Source: Puniceibacterium sp. IMCC21224 (GTDB taxonomy: Bacteria; Pseudomonadota; Alphaproteobacteria; Rhodobacterales; Rhodobacteraceae). Taken from it: a stretch of DNA of 64,000 nt. The stretch covers positions 28,583 through 92,582 of the forward strand of contig NZ_LDPY01000007.1 in NCBI RefSeq assembly GCF_001038505.1. Direction: 5' to 3'. The notes under the pieces are model-generated. The model was given only the letters and a program-made list of their open reading frames with translations. It was not told where the DNA came from and ran no database searches. Positions 7,342-15,881 of this stretch are shown here, in pieces. The position numbers and the translations under genes were made by a program. Each line of letters opens with the position of its first letter. Positions within the stretch are counted from its first letter, which is position 1.

Positions 7342-9036
7342 ATGATCACCGAAATCCGCATCCCCGAGATCGGCGACTTTTCCGATGTGCCGGTCATCGA
7401 AATCCTTGTCTCGCACGGCGACACGATTGCCGAGGATGACACGATCCTGACGCTGGAAAGCGACAAGGCAACGCTGGATGTCCCGAGCCCGGTCGCGGGC
7501 ACGGTGCGCGAGTTGCTGGTCAAGATCGGCGACCGCGTCAGCGAAGGCCATGTCGTGCTGCGGCTGGAAACTGGCTCGGCTGGGGCAGGGGCGGCGACAC
7601 CTGTACCGACGCCTTCCGCCGCCTCGGCGGCCACTCCTGTCGCGGCATCGGGCGATCACGCGTCAGTCGTGGTGATCGGGGCCGGGCCGGGGGGCTATAC
7701 GGCGGCGTTCCGCGCGGCCGACCTGGGGCGTGACGTGACGCTAATCGACCCGCAGGCGACCTTGGGCGGCGTCTGTCTGAATGTCGGCTGCATCCCGTCC
7801 AAGGCCCTTTTGCACATCGCCAAGGTCATCGACGAGGCCGAAGACGCGCAGGCACAAGGTCTTGGCTTCGGGGCGCCCACGATCGACCTAGAGCAGATCC
7901 GCAGCTTCAAGGACAGCGTGATCGGGAAACTGACGGGTGGGCTGAACGGGCTGGCCAAGCGGCGCAAAGTCAAGGTGATCCGCGGCACCGCATCATTTAC
8001 CGGCCTGAACAGCCTGACGGTGCAGTCCGAGGACAGTGCCCGCAATCTGACCTTCGATCAGGCGATCATCGCCATCGGGTCCGAACCCGTTCGCCTGCCC
8101 TTCTTGCCCGACGATCCGCGGATCATCGACAGCACCGGCGCGCTTGCCCTGACCGATATCCCACAGCGGATGCTAGTCGTCGGGGGCGGCATCATCGGCC
8201 TTGAGATGGCGCAGGTCTATAACGCTCTAGGCGCAAAGATCGACATTGTCGAGGCGACAAGCCAGATCATTCCCGGCGCCGACAAGGACATCGTGGCGCC
8301 CCTGGACAAGCGTTTGCAGGGCAGGGGCCTGACCGTCCGCACCGACACTCGCATCACCGGCGTTGTTGCGGGCGAAAAGCTGGTCGCAAGCTTCGAGGGG
8401 GCCAACGGCAGCGACAGCGAAAGCTATGACCGCATTCTCGTCGCCGTCGGCCGCACGCCGAACGGGCGCAAGATCGACGCGGCGCAGGCGGGGATCGAGG
8501 TGACGGCGCAGGGCTTTATCACTGTCGATGGCCAGATGCGCACCGCGCAACCGCATATCTTCGCCATCGGCGATGTCGTCGGCCAGCCGATGCTGGCGCA
8601 CAAGGCCGTGCACGAGGCCAAGGTCGCCGCCGAGGCCGCCTGCGGCGAGAAGGCGGCGTTCGAGCCGGCCTGCATCCCTTCGGTCGCCTATACCGATCCC
8701 GAAATCGCCTGGGTCGGCCTGACCGAGGTGCAGGCCAAAAAGGACGACATCAAGGTCAAGAGGGCGAGCTTTCCCTGGATGGCATCGGGCCGCGCACTTT
8801 CGATGGGACGCGATGACGGGATGACCAAGCTGGTCTTCGATCCCGATACCGGGCGTGTGCTGGGCGGCGCGATCGTCGGGGTCAATGCCGGCGACCTGAT
8901 CGCCGAGATTGCGCTCGCGATCGAAATGGGCGCCGATGCCGAGGATATCGGCCTGACGATTCACCCGCACCCGACACTTTCGGAAAGCGTCGGTTTTGCC
9001 GCTGAAGCATTTATGGGGACTCTCACTGATCTATGA
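7342..9036 (+). CDS. lpdA: Dihydrolipoamide dehydrogenase (E3) with fused N-terminal lipoyl domain
   Basis: A 564-residue flavoprotein that reoxidises dihydrolipoamide with NAD. Residues 1-80 form a lipoyl domain (lysine in ESDKATLDVPS, Lys42), followed by an Ala-rich hinge and a standard E3 of about 450 residues. The FAD dinucleotide fold is VVVIGAGPGGYTAAFRAADL, the redox disulfide is Cys145/Cys150 in GGVCLNVGCIPSKALLH, the NAD fold is MLVVGGGIIGLEMAQVYNAL, and the catalytic His is in HPHPTLSES. Lipoyl-E3 fusions are known from betaproteobacteria and some other bacteria; plain E3 is about 465 residues. The gene starts 9 bases after aceF and is the last of the operon, followed by a strong terminator at 9143. 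Confidence 0.95.
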   Translation: MITEIRIPEIGDFSDVPVIEILVSHGDTIAEDDTILTLESDKATLDVPSPVAGTVRELLVKIGDRVSEGHVVLRLETGSAGAGAATPVPTPSAASAATPVAASGDHASVVVIGAGPGGYTAAFRAADLGRDVTLIDPQATLGGVCLNVGCIPSKALLHIAKVIDEAEDAQAQGLGFGAPTIDLEQIRSFKDSVIGKLTGGLNGLAKRRKVKVIRGTASFTGLNSLTVQSEDSARNLTFDQAIIAIGSEPVRLPFLPDDPRIIDSTGALALTDIPQRMLVVGGGIIGLEMAQVYNALGAKIDIVEATSQIIPGADKDIVAPLDKRLQGRGLTVRTDTRITGVVAGEKLVASFEGANGSDSESYDRILVAVGRTPNGRKIDAAQAGIEVTAQGFITVDGQMRTAQPHIFAIGDVVGQPMLAHKAVHEAKVAAEAACGEKAAFEPACIPSVAYTDPEIAWVGLTEVQAKKDDIKVKRASFPWMASGRALSMGRDDGMTKLVFDPDTGRVLGGAIVGVNAGDLIAEIALAIEMGADAEDIGLTIHPHPTLSESVGFAAEAFMGTLTDL

Positions 9037-9142
9037 AACAGAGTGAGTCAATTTTGACATAAGTTTGCTTATGAGATTTTTGGCCGGCTCCAAATTTCCC
9101 CGTAGAATTCGTCCTCTACAACCTCCCTGTGGACGACCGACT

Positions 9143-9174
9143 GGCGGCACCGGTATTGCCGGTGCCGCCCTTTT
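9143..9174 (+). terminator. Rho-independent terminator of the aceE-aceF-lpdA operon
   Basis: A perfect 11-base inverted repeat (GGCGGCACCGG and its complement) around the loop TATTG is followed by CTTTT. It lies 106 bases after the lpdA stop. This is the only strong terminator between lpdA and the next gene. Confidence 0.85.
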
Positions 9175-9306
9175 CCGAAAGAACGATTGAACGGCCCAGA
9201 ATGTTTGAGATACGGATCATCCCGTGACCTGCGTATCGGCAGGCATCCCATTCCGGCGATCTCGCGCCGCTCCAAGATTTCTTCTCTGCACCTCCAAATG
9301 TAACAT

Positions 9307-9323
9307 ATATCGCGTGGCGATAT
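9307..9323. promoter_or_regulatory. Palindromic operator candidate upstream of the small XRE gene
   Basis: The arms ATATCGC and GCGATAT surround GTG, forming a 17-base perfect palindrome that ends 27 bases before the start of the XRE gene at 9351. The position and symmetry fit an autoregulatory operator of a dimeric helix-turn-helix protein. The rest of the lpdA-XRE gap (9037-9350) holds the terminator at 9143 and no supported gene. Confidence 0.5.
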
Positions 9324-9350
9324 CTCGCGCATCATGTCCGTCTTGCGGGC

Positions 9351-9560
9351 ATGAACTTGCGGGACCGTGTAGCACTGAACATCCAGGACTTGAGACGCGC
9401 CCGCGGCCTCAGCCAGGAGGAGCTTGCTCATCGGGCCGATGTGAGCCGCGGCCATATGGGCAAGGTCGAGAACGCAAGGTTCGCGGCGTCGCTCGATCTG
9501 CTCGAACGCATCGCGAAGGCCCTGAAGGTCGACCCCGCCGAACTCTTTACAAAACGCTAG
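9351..9560 (+). CDS. Small XRE-family helix-turn-helix regulator
   Basis: A 69-residue single-domain Cro/C1-type DNA-binding protein: IQDLRRARGLSQEELAHRAD and VSRGHMGKVENARFAASLDL cover the five-helix HTH, and the last residues are VDPAELFTKR. No other domain is present, so it probably acts as a dimeric repressor. It starts at the ATG at 9351, preceded by a perfect palindrome at 9307-9323 that may be its own operator. The ribosome binding site is weak. It could regulate itself, the following small gene, or the nearby T4SS cluster; the target cannot be read from the sequence. Confidence 0.9.
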   Translation: MNLRDRVALNIQDLRRARGLSQEELAHRADVSRGHMGKVENARFAASLDLLERIAKALKVDPAELFTKR

Positions 9561-9636
9561 CTGCTTCCTGCCAGCCATTGATCGGTTCGGTCCCGATACG
9601 CCGCAATCGCTAGTCTAACGGTATGGCAGGAGTTCT

Positions 9637-9837
9637 ATGCGCAAGAAAAAAACAGGCTGGCCCTTTCAGGAAGGGTTTATCATCGACGGAACGCAGGAAA
9701 CCCACGTGTTCACCGACTACCGCTGGAACGATGGATCCGTGAGTCGCCGCCAGTTAGTCGATCCGGAAAGTTACGACGTCAGACTTGTCATCGTGCGGCC
9801 GTTTTCAGTCAAGCTGCCGGGTGGCGAGGATCAGTAA
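9637..9837 (+). CDS. Small hypothetical protein
   Basis: A 66-residue soluble protein starting MRKKKTGWPFQEGFIIDGTQ, with no recognised domain. The ATG has a good ribosome binding site (GCAGGAG, spacing about six). It lies 76 bases after the XRE gene on the same strand and may be co-transcribed with it. Its last codons overlap the end of the convergent gene at 9831-10409. No function is proposed. Confidence 0.6.
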   Translation: MRKKKTGWPFQEGFIIDGTQETHVFTDYRWNDGSVSRRQLVDPESYDVRLVIVRPFSVKLPGGEDQ

Positions 9838-10409
9838 GAGAACCACTCCGAGTGACCCATGTTCCCCTCGTAGTCGCCGTATTCGACCATGATGCTGCGG
9901 GAATAGAAGTGCCAAAGGCCTCCATTGGTCGGGTAGGCGATCTCTTGTCCACTTTCCGAGACGAATGCCGCGGGCCAGGGCGTGTGGGATCCATAGACTC
10001 GCTGAATGTAGCGGCAGGTCCGGTTTTCACGGTCACAGGAGCGGATCGACCAGTCCCACTGCCTCGGATCGTCGCGGGTTCTGTAAGATCGCCCGGTGAA
10101 CCAGATCACATGGGTGCGGTTCAGCCATTCGTATTCCGGCAGATTGGTGTCGAGTTCACCCTCGCCACCAGGGCCACCCAGATCAACCGGCACATGGGCA
10201 AAGGTACAGACCCCGAAGGGTGGCAGGCTCGGCCAGGGTGTGATCCGACGAATCATGGTGCGATAGGCCCGTGCGCAGACAGCACTCGGGGGGAAGCCGC
10301 CCGCCATGCAGAGCATGATGGCGCAGTCGATGTCATAGGCTTGCGCTTTCTCGGGCACCCCAAGAGCTCCCAACACTCCGATTATCGCCGCCAAGACCTG
10401 TCGTTTCAT
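9831..10409 (-). CDS. Secreted cysteine-containing hypothetical protein next to the T4SS cluster
   Basis: From the ATG at 10409, with GGGAGAG upstream, the product is 192 residues. A signal peptide is evident (MKRQVLAAIIGVLGALGVPE, cleavage likely after KAQA). The mature part has several cysteines (DIDCAIMLCMAGG, SAVCARAY, GVCTFAHV, RSCDRENRTC) that could form periplasmic disulfides, and many aromatic residues. An in-frame ATG at 10424 is possible but has the weaker context. It is divergent from the virB genes. Similar secreted proteins occur beside conjugation clusters, so a role with the mating apparatus is plausible but unproven. Confidence 0.75.
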   Translation of the reverse strand: MKRQVLAAIIGVLGALGVPEKAQAYDIDCAIMLCMAGGFPPSAVCARAYRTMIRRITPWPSLPPFGVCTFAHVPVDLGGPGGEGELDTNLPEYEWLNRTHVIWFTGRSYRTRDDPRQWDWSIRSCDRENRTCRYIQRVYGSHTPWPAAFVSESGQEIAYPTNGGLWHFYSRSIMVEYGDYEGNMGHSEWFSY

Positions 10410-10539
10410 GCCGCTCTCCCGCAAAAGTTGGATTGACTATCCCACAAATTGTATTTTTCTGCAATATGTCGTATTGACTCTATATGTCTTTATGGCCTTA
10501 GTGCAGTGAAGTAGAAGGACTCTCACGGGGAGAGTCCAA

Positions 10540-10854
10540 ATGCCGATAGCGCGTAATCAGATCTTGATCACACTCGATGGGGTCAAAGACCTTCAGAAAA
10601 AGAAGGTTGCGTTCCGCTGCAGGTATGAACTCGTGGGGTTCACGGACGATGGCAAGCCGCGCTACCAGTGCATCTATCTGCGCACGGGCGAGCCGGAAGC
10701 CATTCTGGTCTCGACCCGGATTACCCCACATGGGCCAGAACCGCGGTATTTCAACATATGGCCGGGGCTCTTCAAACATCATCTCGAGTTCGGTGACGGG
10801 CACGATCTGCGCTTTGGTCCTGATTACAGCATCACCCTCGAGGAGCGCGGCTGA
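10540..10854 (+). CDS. Hypothetical protein upstream of virB1
   Basis: A 104-residue hydrophilic protein ([20 protein letters not shown]...) with a good ribosome binding site (GGGGAGA, spacing seven). No known domain. Its 3' end overlaps the proposed start of the lytic transglycosylase gene by 62 bases in another frame. A minus-strand frame across the same DNA is less protein-like and lacks a ribosome binding site, so I prefer this one. It is probably the first gene of the T4SS operon; 130 bases of A+T-rich sequence upstream (10410-10539) likely carry the promoter. Confidence 0.6.
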   Translation: MPIARNQILITLDGVKDLQKKKVAFRCRYELVGFTDDGKPRYQCIYLRTGEPEAILVSTRITPHGPEPRYFNIWPGLFKHHLEFGDGHDLRFGPDYSITLEERG

Positions 10855-11491
10855 CGTCATCGCCTTCGGTCGTGACGGCACGGCCCGGACATCCGGCTGG
10901 ATCTTTCATGGCGAACCACCTGCCTGGGCGGGGCTGGGTGATAGTGCTGAGGCGGAAGTCGTTCTGGCCTCGTTGGACGCCACGCCGCCTTCCGGTCGCG
11001 ACGGCATCCTCTCCCTGATCGACGCCACGGCAGATCGCCACAAGGGAAACCGCGCCCTGCGGCAGGTCGACCTCGATGCGGACGCCTGGCAGATCCTCTT
11101 CCGCGCCCTGGTCGAGGCCGAAAGCAGCTACAATCCGACCGCCGTCAGCCCCAAGGGCGCCTATGGTTTGGGCCAGCTGATGCCGGACACGGCGCGCGCA
11201 CTCGGGGTCGACCCGCGCGATCCCTCCCAGAACCTCGATGGCGCGGCGCGCTACCTGCTCGCCCAGCTCGCCACGTTCAAGGACATCGACCTGGCGCTGG
11301 CAGCCTATAATGCCGGGCCGCACAGGGTGGTCGAGTATTCCGGCATCCCGCCTTTCACCGAGACCCGCGACTACATCGCGCGCATTCACCGGATCCGGTC
11401 CCGGCTGGCAGGCCCTCCCGCTTCCGCTCCGGACATCCGCGTCGCAGAAGGGGTTCCAGCCCGCGCGCCCGTCCTCATCGATCTTCAGTAA
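10793..11491 (+). CDS. virB1: VirB1-like lytic transglycosylase
   Basis: A 232-residue periplasmic enzyme expected to open peptidoglycan locally for pilus assembly. From a GTG at 10793 it begins [20 protein letters not shown], a plausible signal peptide. Starts further upstream would add a basic stretch in the frame opposite the 10540 gene. The SLT domain is complete: catalytic Glu in [20 protein letters not shown], then [16 protein letters not shown] and [20 protein letters not shown]. It is followed after 16 bases by virB2. A second SLT domain occurs in the gene at 14769. The start codon is my inference from the signal peptide. Confidence 0.85.
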   Translation: MTGTICALVLITASPSRSAADVIAFGRDGTARTSGWIFHGEPPAWAGLGDSAEAEVVLASLDATPPSGRDGILSLIDATADRHKGNRALRQVDLDADAWQILFRALVEAESSYNPTAVSPKGAYGLGQLMPDTARALGVDPRDPSQNLDGAARYLLAQLATFKDIDLALAAYNAGPHRVVEYSGIPPFTETRDYIARIHRIRSRLAGPPASAPDIRVAEGVPARAPVLIDLQ

Positions 11492-11507
11492 AACAAGGGA
11501 ACTTCGC

Positions 11508-11789
11508 ATGCTCAGACATCGCCTCAGCCGCCTCTTGCCTGCCACCACAACCCTGGCGGCTTTCGCAACGCCCGCTTTCGCGCAGGACTTGTCACCGATC
11601 CAGACCATGCTGGAAACCGTCGAGGCCGCGCTGACCGGTCCGATCGGAATCGCGGTCGCGACGCTTGCGGTCATCGGCACCGGTTTCATGTGCATGATGG
11701 GACGGCTCAACTGGGGCTGGTTCGCCTCGGTCATCATCGGGATCGTGCTGATTTTCTCGGCTGGCACCATCGTCGACGGCTTCTCCTGA
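11508..11789 (+). CDS. virB2: VirB2 pilin subunit
   Basis: A 93-residue prepilin of the VirB2/TrbC family. A signal peptide ends at TPAFA-QD. The mature part has two hydrophobic helices (GPIGIAVATLAVIGTGFMCM and WFASVIIGIVLIFSAGTIVD) separated by a short polar loop (GRLNWG), the classic T-pilus subunit layout. AAGGGA lies seven bases ahead of the ATG. It follows virB1 by 16 bases. Confidence 0.92.
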   Translation: MLRHRLSRLLPATTTLAAFATPAFAQDLSPIQTMLETVEAALTGPIGIAVATLAVIGTGFMCMMGRLNWGWFASVIIGIVLIFSAGTIVDGFS

Positions 11790-11804
11790 GAAGAGGGCCG
11801 ATTG

Positions 11805-11903
11805 ATGACTTCCCTGCAATCTTGCATCCTCCAGTCGCCTCGAACTCGTTCTGCTTCGGAAACGCTGCCTCGAGCCGACCTGCGGATTCATTTTCATCGC
11901 TAA
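11805..11903 (+). CDS. Possible small ORF between virB2 and virB3
   Basis: A 32-codon frame (MTSLQSCILQSPRTRSASET...) starts at an ATG with a good ribosome binding site (AAGAGGG, spacing six) directly after virB2 and ends 16 bases before the virB3 start. It is basic and has no hydrophobic segment or known domain. It fills an otherwise unusual 130-base gap in a tightly packed operon. It may be a leader peptide coupling virB3 translation, or chance. Confidence 0.3.
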   Translation: MTSLQSCILQSPRTRSASETLPRADLRIHFHR

Positions 11904-11919
11904 GCAGGGAAGCATCGAA

Positions 11920-12198
11920 GTGGCAGAACGATCCCCCCTCTTTCTGGGCCTCGCCCGTCCGCCCAAGTATCTGGGTCTCCCTGTCGGGTACCTCGTGGTG
12001 CTGGCGACCGGGGTCGTTCTGCCGTTCATCTGGACGAAGTCGATGGTCTTCTTCCTGGTCGGGCTCGTCGCCTATCCAATCCTCTGGTTCGTCGCTGACC
12101 GCGAGCCGCATTTCTTCGAGGTGCTGCGCGTCTCCTATGGATCGGTGCGCCCGACGAAAAACCGCAGCCTGCATGGAGGCGACAGCTTTGGCGCTTGA
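11920..12198 (+). CDS. virB3: VirB3 inner-membrane T4SS protein
   Basis: A 92-residue protein starting at GTG 11920 with GCAGGGA upstream. The N-terminal LFLGLARPPKYLGLPVGYLV is typical of VirB3, and two transmembrane helices follow (VGYLVVLATGVVLPFIW and MVFFLVGLVAYPILWFVA). The C-terminus (REPHFFEVLRVSYGSVRPTK) is the conserved cytosolic tail. It overlaps the virB4 start by 26 bases, consistent with translational coupling; VirB3 works in complex with the VirB4 ATPase. Confidence 0.92.
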   Translation: MAERSPLFLGLARPPKYLGLPVGYLVVLATGVVLPFIWTKSMVFFLVGLVAYPILWFVADREPHFFEVLRVSYGSVRPTKNRSLHGGDSFGA

Positions 12199-14566
12199 TG
12201 CGGGCACACTTTCCACTCACGGAACCGCTCTGCTTCAGGCCGGCGGCGGGGAGTTCGCGCGGGAGAGTTATCTCGCGGAGCACCTGCCGTACTTCGCGCT
12301 GGCGGATGACGATGTCATGGTGCTTCGCGAGGGCGACCTCATGGCGACCCTGCGCCTTGATGGTTTGAACCCGATGACCACGGAAGATGCCCGGCTCGAC
12401 GCGCTCAAACGCGCGGTCGCCGCCATCGTCGCCCAGACCGGCAATGCCTTCGGCTTCTACATCCACCGCATCTCCGTGCCGCAGGATCTCGGAATGCGCC
12501 CCATCGAGGGGGACAGCTTTGCCGCCGCTATCGACACGCGCTGGCAGGCCCATGTCAAAGACCTGCGCCCGGCCAATCGTCAGCTCTATCTCAGCGTCAT
12601 CCGGCGCCCCGATATCTCGGCCCGCATTCCATTCCTACGGGCGCTGGCCCGCAAGGCCTGGGTCAAGGACCGCGCGACGCGCATGCAGGAGCTGAATGAG
12701 GTCATGGGATTCTTCGAGGTGGCGCTTGCCTCGGCCAACCCGGTCCGGCTAACCCGCAAGGGCGGCGAATGGCTTGGCTATCTCAACACGCTGAACGCTG
12801 GGGCATTCTCCCCCATCGCCTTCGGGCAAAATGCCCTGCCCCTTTCACATACCTTGAGCAATTGCCGCGCCACCTTTGACGGCGACGTCGTCACCTTGAC
12901 CGACGCCGTGACTGGGCGGGTAAAATACGGCGCGCTCTTTTCGATGAAAACCTATCCGGCCCTCACGGACGTCACGCTGCTCGACGCGCTCGACCTGCCT
13001 CTCGACATCGTGCTGACGAACTCCTTCAGCCCGATCCCGAACAACATCATGGCCGAACGCATCCAGCGCATCATCCGCCAGATGCATGCCTCCGACGACG
13101 CGGCTGTCTCCTTGCGCGAACAGCTCGGTCAAGCTGCCGACGATCAGGAAGCAGGCCGCATCGCCTTTGGCGACCATCACCTGTCGATCGCGGTCTATGC
13201 GCCAGACCGTGACACGCTCGAGCGCGCCGCCGCCCAGATCAAGCGCGTCGGCCAGGAAATCATGTCGGTGATTGTGCGCGAAAACATGGCGCTGAAAGCC
13301 ACCTACTTCGCGCAATCCCCCGGTAACTTCGGCTACCGCGCCCGCAAGACGCCGATCTCCTCGATCAACTTCGCCGACTTCGCGGCCCTCCATGGCAGCG
13401 TCGAGGGACGTCGCCCGGACCAGTCGCCCTGGGGTCAGACCATCTCGGTGCTGCCGACAGTCGGCACCTCGGGCTACCGCTTCAATTTCCATGAGGCGGG
13501 AAGCCCCGGCAAGGAACCGACCGTCGGCCATACGCTCGTTCTGGGACGCACCGGCACAGGCAAGACGTTGACCACCGCCTTCCTCGCGGCCCAAGCGCAG
13601 CGGGTCGGCGCGCGGCTTTTCTTCTTCGACAAGGATCGCGGCCTCGAGATGGCCGTTCGCGCGCTTGGCGGCCGCTACAACGAAATCCGTGCCGGCGTGC
13701 CGTCCGGCTTGAACCCTCTCGATACCGAAATCGATGAACGTGGCCGCGCCTGGCTCTCCGACTGGCTTTCAACCCTTCTTACCCGGGGCGGAACCCTCAC
13801 CGGCGAGCAATCTCGCCACATCCAGAGCGCGGTTTCGCAAAATGCCCATGCAGAGGGTTCGCTCAGGCGCTTCGCGAGTTTCGAGACCCTGTTCCAGTCC
13901 CTCGATGATGACGGCGAGCTGCAATCCCGCGTCGCCGAATGGGCTCCGGGCGGGCGCTACGGCTGGGTCTTCGATGAGCCTGAGCACGGGCGCGGTCTCA
14001 AGATGTCCGGCGACATCATCGGATTCGACATGACCGAGATCCTCGACATGACCACCGAGCGCATGGCGGTGCTTTCGTACATTTTCCGCCAGATCGAACG
14101 GCTGGTGGAAGATCGGCGCCCCACAATCATCGTGCTCGACGAGGCCTGGAAGCTTCTCGACGATCCCTATTTCGGGGTGCGGTTGGAAAACTGGCTGGTC
14201 ACGCTTCGGAAGATGAACTGCGTCGTTATCATGATGACGCAGTATCCGAGCCAGCTGCGCGACAGCCGCGTCGGCAAGACCATCGTCGAGACGGTACCCA
14301 CGCAAATCCTCTTCCCGAACGATCGCGCCACCGTCTCGGACTATGACTTCCTGCGCGTGAATGCCAAGGAGGCGGCCCTTCTCGTCCAGCCCACCATCGG
14401 CCAGCGTATCGCGCTCGTTCGCTCGGCGGGCGAAAGTATCTTTGTCGATGCGGACCTCTCCGCGCTTGGCGATCTCCTTCCCATCCTTGGCGGCGGCGTC
14501 ACTGGCGAAGCCCGCGTGTCCGCCGATTGGCGCGCCAATCCTGATTTCTGGAGACATGTGATATGA
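12173..14566 (+). CDS. virB4: VirB4 T4SS ATPase
   Basis: A 797-residue ATPase that powers pilus biogenesis and substrate transfer. The start at 12173 (MEATALALDAGTLSTHGTAL) overlaps virB3; the open frame extends further upstream without homology. The N-terminal CagE/TrbE-type half begins near YLAEHLPYFALADDDVMVLR. The Walker A motif LGRTGTGKTLTTAFLAAQA is near residue 456, and the Walker B region IIVLDEAWKLLDDPYFGVRL is near residue 650, followed by MMTQYPSQLRDSR. Length fits VirB4 (780-820). Confidence 0.95.
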   Translation: MEATALALDAGTLSTHGTALLQAGGGEFARESYLAEHLPYFALADDDVMVLREGDLMATLRLDGLNPMTTEDARLDALKRAVAAIVAQTGNAFGFYIHRISVPQDLGMRPIEGDSFAAAIDTRWQAHVKDLRPANRQLYLSVIRRPDISARIPFLRALARKAWVKDRATRMQELNEVMGFFEVALASANPVRLTRKGGEWLGYLNTLNAGAFSPIAFGQNALPLSHTLSNCRATFDGDVVTLTDAVTGRVKYGALFSMKTYPALTDVTLLDALDLPLDIVLTNSFSPIPNNIMAERIQRIIRQMHASDDAAVSLREQLGQAADDQEAGRIAFGDHHLSIAVYAPDRDTLERAAAQIKRVGQEIMSVIVRENMALKATYFAQSPGNFGYRARKTPISSINFADFAALHGSVEGRRPDQSPWGQTISVLPTVGTSGYRFNFHEAGSPGKEPTVGHTLVLGRTGTGKTLTTAFLAAQAQRVGARLFFFDKDRGLEMAVRALGGRYNEIRAGVPSGLNPLDTEIDERGRAWLSDWLSTLLTRGGTLTGEQSRHIQSAVSQNAHAEGSLRRFASFETLFQSLDDDGELQSRVAEWAPGGRYGWVFDEPEHGRGLKMSGDIIGFDMTEILDMTTERMAVLSYIFRQIERLVEDRRPTIIVLDEAWKLLDDPYFGVRLENWLVTLRKMNCVVIMMTQYPSQLRDSRVGKTIVETVPTQILFPNDRATVSDYDFLRVNAKEAALLVQPTIGQRIALVRSAGESIFVDADLSALGDLLPILGGGVTGEARVSADWRANPDFWRHVI

Positions 14567-14772
14567 ATTCAAAACCCCTCCTCGCGCTTTGCGCTACCGT
14601 GGGCCTTCTCTCGGCTTGCGAGAAATACACCGAGAAAACCTCTCCCTGCTTCGGACGCAATGGTGAGCCGCAGGTGACGCGGTCCGCGCTCGCCTTCTCG
14701 ACCATGGGCGCACCGGTTCAGGAAACTGCCAAAGCCGACTGCACCTTCGAGACCCTGCCCCGTCCGGAATGA
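14563..14772 (+). CDS. virB7: Small lipoprotein in the VirB7 position
   Basis: A 69-residue predicted lipoprotein. The signal peptide ends in the lipobox LLSAC, with lipidated Cys at about residue 19, followed by two more cysteines (SPCFGRN, ADCTFET). VirB7 proteins are small outer-membrane lipoproteins that stabilise VirB9 through a disulfide; the size, lipobox and extra cysteines fit. Its position after virB4 instead of just before virB8 is unusual. It overlaps virB4 and the following gene by four bases each (ATGA junctions). Confidence 0.7.
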   Translation: MNSKPLLALCATVGLLSACEKYTEKTSPCFGRNGEPQVTRSALAFSTMGAPVQETAKADCTFETLPRPE

Positions 14773-15881
14773 GCCGCGCCGCGATCATATCCGCTGGGCT
14801 CTGCCTCGGCCTCGGCACCCTACCCGCGCTTGCCCAGGGCGTGCCGACCCAGGACAACTCCGCCATTGGCCGCGCCATCGCGCGGGTGACAGCACTCGCC
14901 GAGGATCTGGGCGTCCAGCAGGACAAGGACCGCATCGAGACGACGTTGGCCGATGTGCAGGCCGACCAGCTGCGCGTCCTTGAGGAGATGACGGCGGCCA
15001 TCACCGGGCCCGGCTTCGATATCCGCGCGCTCGAGGGCAATGCGGATTTCGGCGTGGCGGCGGTCTATCCAAATACCGATGCAAGCCCCATGAACAGCCG
15101 CCTCTTCGGTGAGGGGCGCGAGACGGTAGAAATGATGATCGTCGAGGTCGCGGGCGAGTTCGCAGGCGCCCCCGGCGTGGCCCGCGCCGGTCTCTCGGCC
15201 ACCCAGTGGCGCTGCCTCTTCCAGGCCCTGATCAAGCAGGAAAGCCGCTTCAACGTCACAGCACAAAGCCCGGTCGGTGCCTATGGCCTGACCCAGCTCA
15301 TGCCCGGCACGGCTTCCGATCTTGGCGTCGACCGCTATGACGTGAAGGACAACTTGCGCGGCGGCGCGCGCTATATCACCACCCAGCTTAACCGCTTCGG
15401 CAATATCCCCCATGCGCTCGCCGCCTATAACGCGGGCCCTGGCCGGGTCATCGAATATGGCGGCGTGCCTCCCTTTGCCGAGACCCAAGGCTACGTGCGC
15501 AACATCTCCAAATTCTACAACGAATACCTGGCCGTGGTGGGCGGCGCCGACGCGCTTGGCACGCTCTCGCCCTCGGACTTTACGCTGGCCGAATATGCCA
15601 GCATCTCCGAGGCCGGCGTCTATTACGCCGCCGACAGTTCCGCCACGACCGAACAGGTCATCAATCGGCTCCGCGCCATCATCCTGCAGATCGACGCGCA
15701 GCCCAATGCCAAGGCGGCCTGGGAGCTCAACACCTACGCCAAGGCCGAGATCGGCCGCATCCTCAATCTCCGCGTCCGGCTGATGGCCGCCAACCAGCAA
15801 CGCGAGGCGGCCTATGCGCAGCACCTCGTCGCCGACCGGCTGGCCGAGCGCGACTTCATGCAGATGGGAGTTCCCGAATGA
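14769..15881 (+). CDS. VirB5-like protein with an inserted lytic transglycosylase domain
   Basis: A 370-residue periplasmic protein with a signal peptide (LGTLPALA-QG). The N-terminal helix region (QGVPTQDNSAIGRAIARVTA, AEDLGVQQDKD) and the C-terminal helix region (KAAWELNTYAKAEIGRILNL) each resemble the matching part of the next gene, a VirB5-type protein. Between them, at residues about 145-250, lies a full SLT domain: catalytic Glu in FQALIKQESRFNVTAQSPVG, then YGLTQLMPGTASDLGV and [20 protein letters not shown]. It thus reads as a VirB5 paralogue with a peptidoglycan hydrolase inserted, a second enzyme in addition to VirB1. It overlaps both neighbours by four bases. The domain calls are firm; the insertion interpretation is mine. 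Confidence 0.85.
   Translation: MSRAAIISAGLCLGLGTLPALAQGVPTQDNSAIGRAIARVTALAEDLGVQQDKDRIETTLADVQADQLRVLEEMTAAITGPGFDIRALEGNADFGVAAVYPNTDASPMNSRLFGEGRETVEMMIVEVAGEFAGAPGVARAGLSATQWRCLFQALIKQESRFNVTAQSPVGAYGLTQLMPGTASDLGVDRYDVKDNLRGGARYITTQLNRFGNIPHALAAYNAGPGRVIEYGGVPPFAETQGYVRNISKFYNEYLAVVGGADALGTLSPSDFTLAEYASISEAGVYYAADSSATTEQVINRLRAIILQIDAQPNAKAAWELNTYAKAEIGRILNLRVRLMAANQQREAAYAQHLVADRLAERDFMQMGVPE

Noticed and set aside
9037-9110. Imperfect GACTCTCACT / AGTGAGTC repeat just after lpdA as terminator
   Set aside because: The stem is imperfect and lacks a T-run; the perfect stem at 9143-9174 is far better.
9069-9578. 169-codon minus-strand frame over the small XRE gene and terminator
   Set aside because: It crosses a strong terminator and has no domain, while the plus strand encodes a clear helix-turn-helix protein.
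10498-10881. 127-codon minus-strand frame opposite the 10540 gene
   Set aside because: No ribosome binding site and it would overlap the virB1 signal peptide region; the plus-strand frame has better context.
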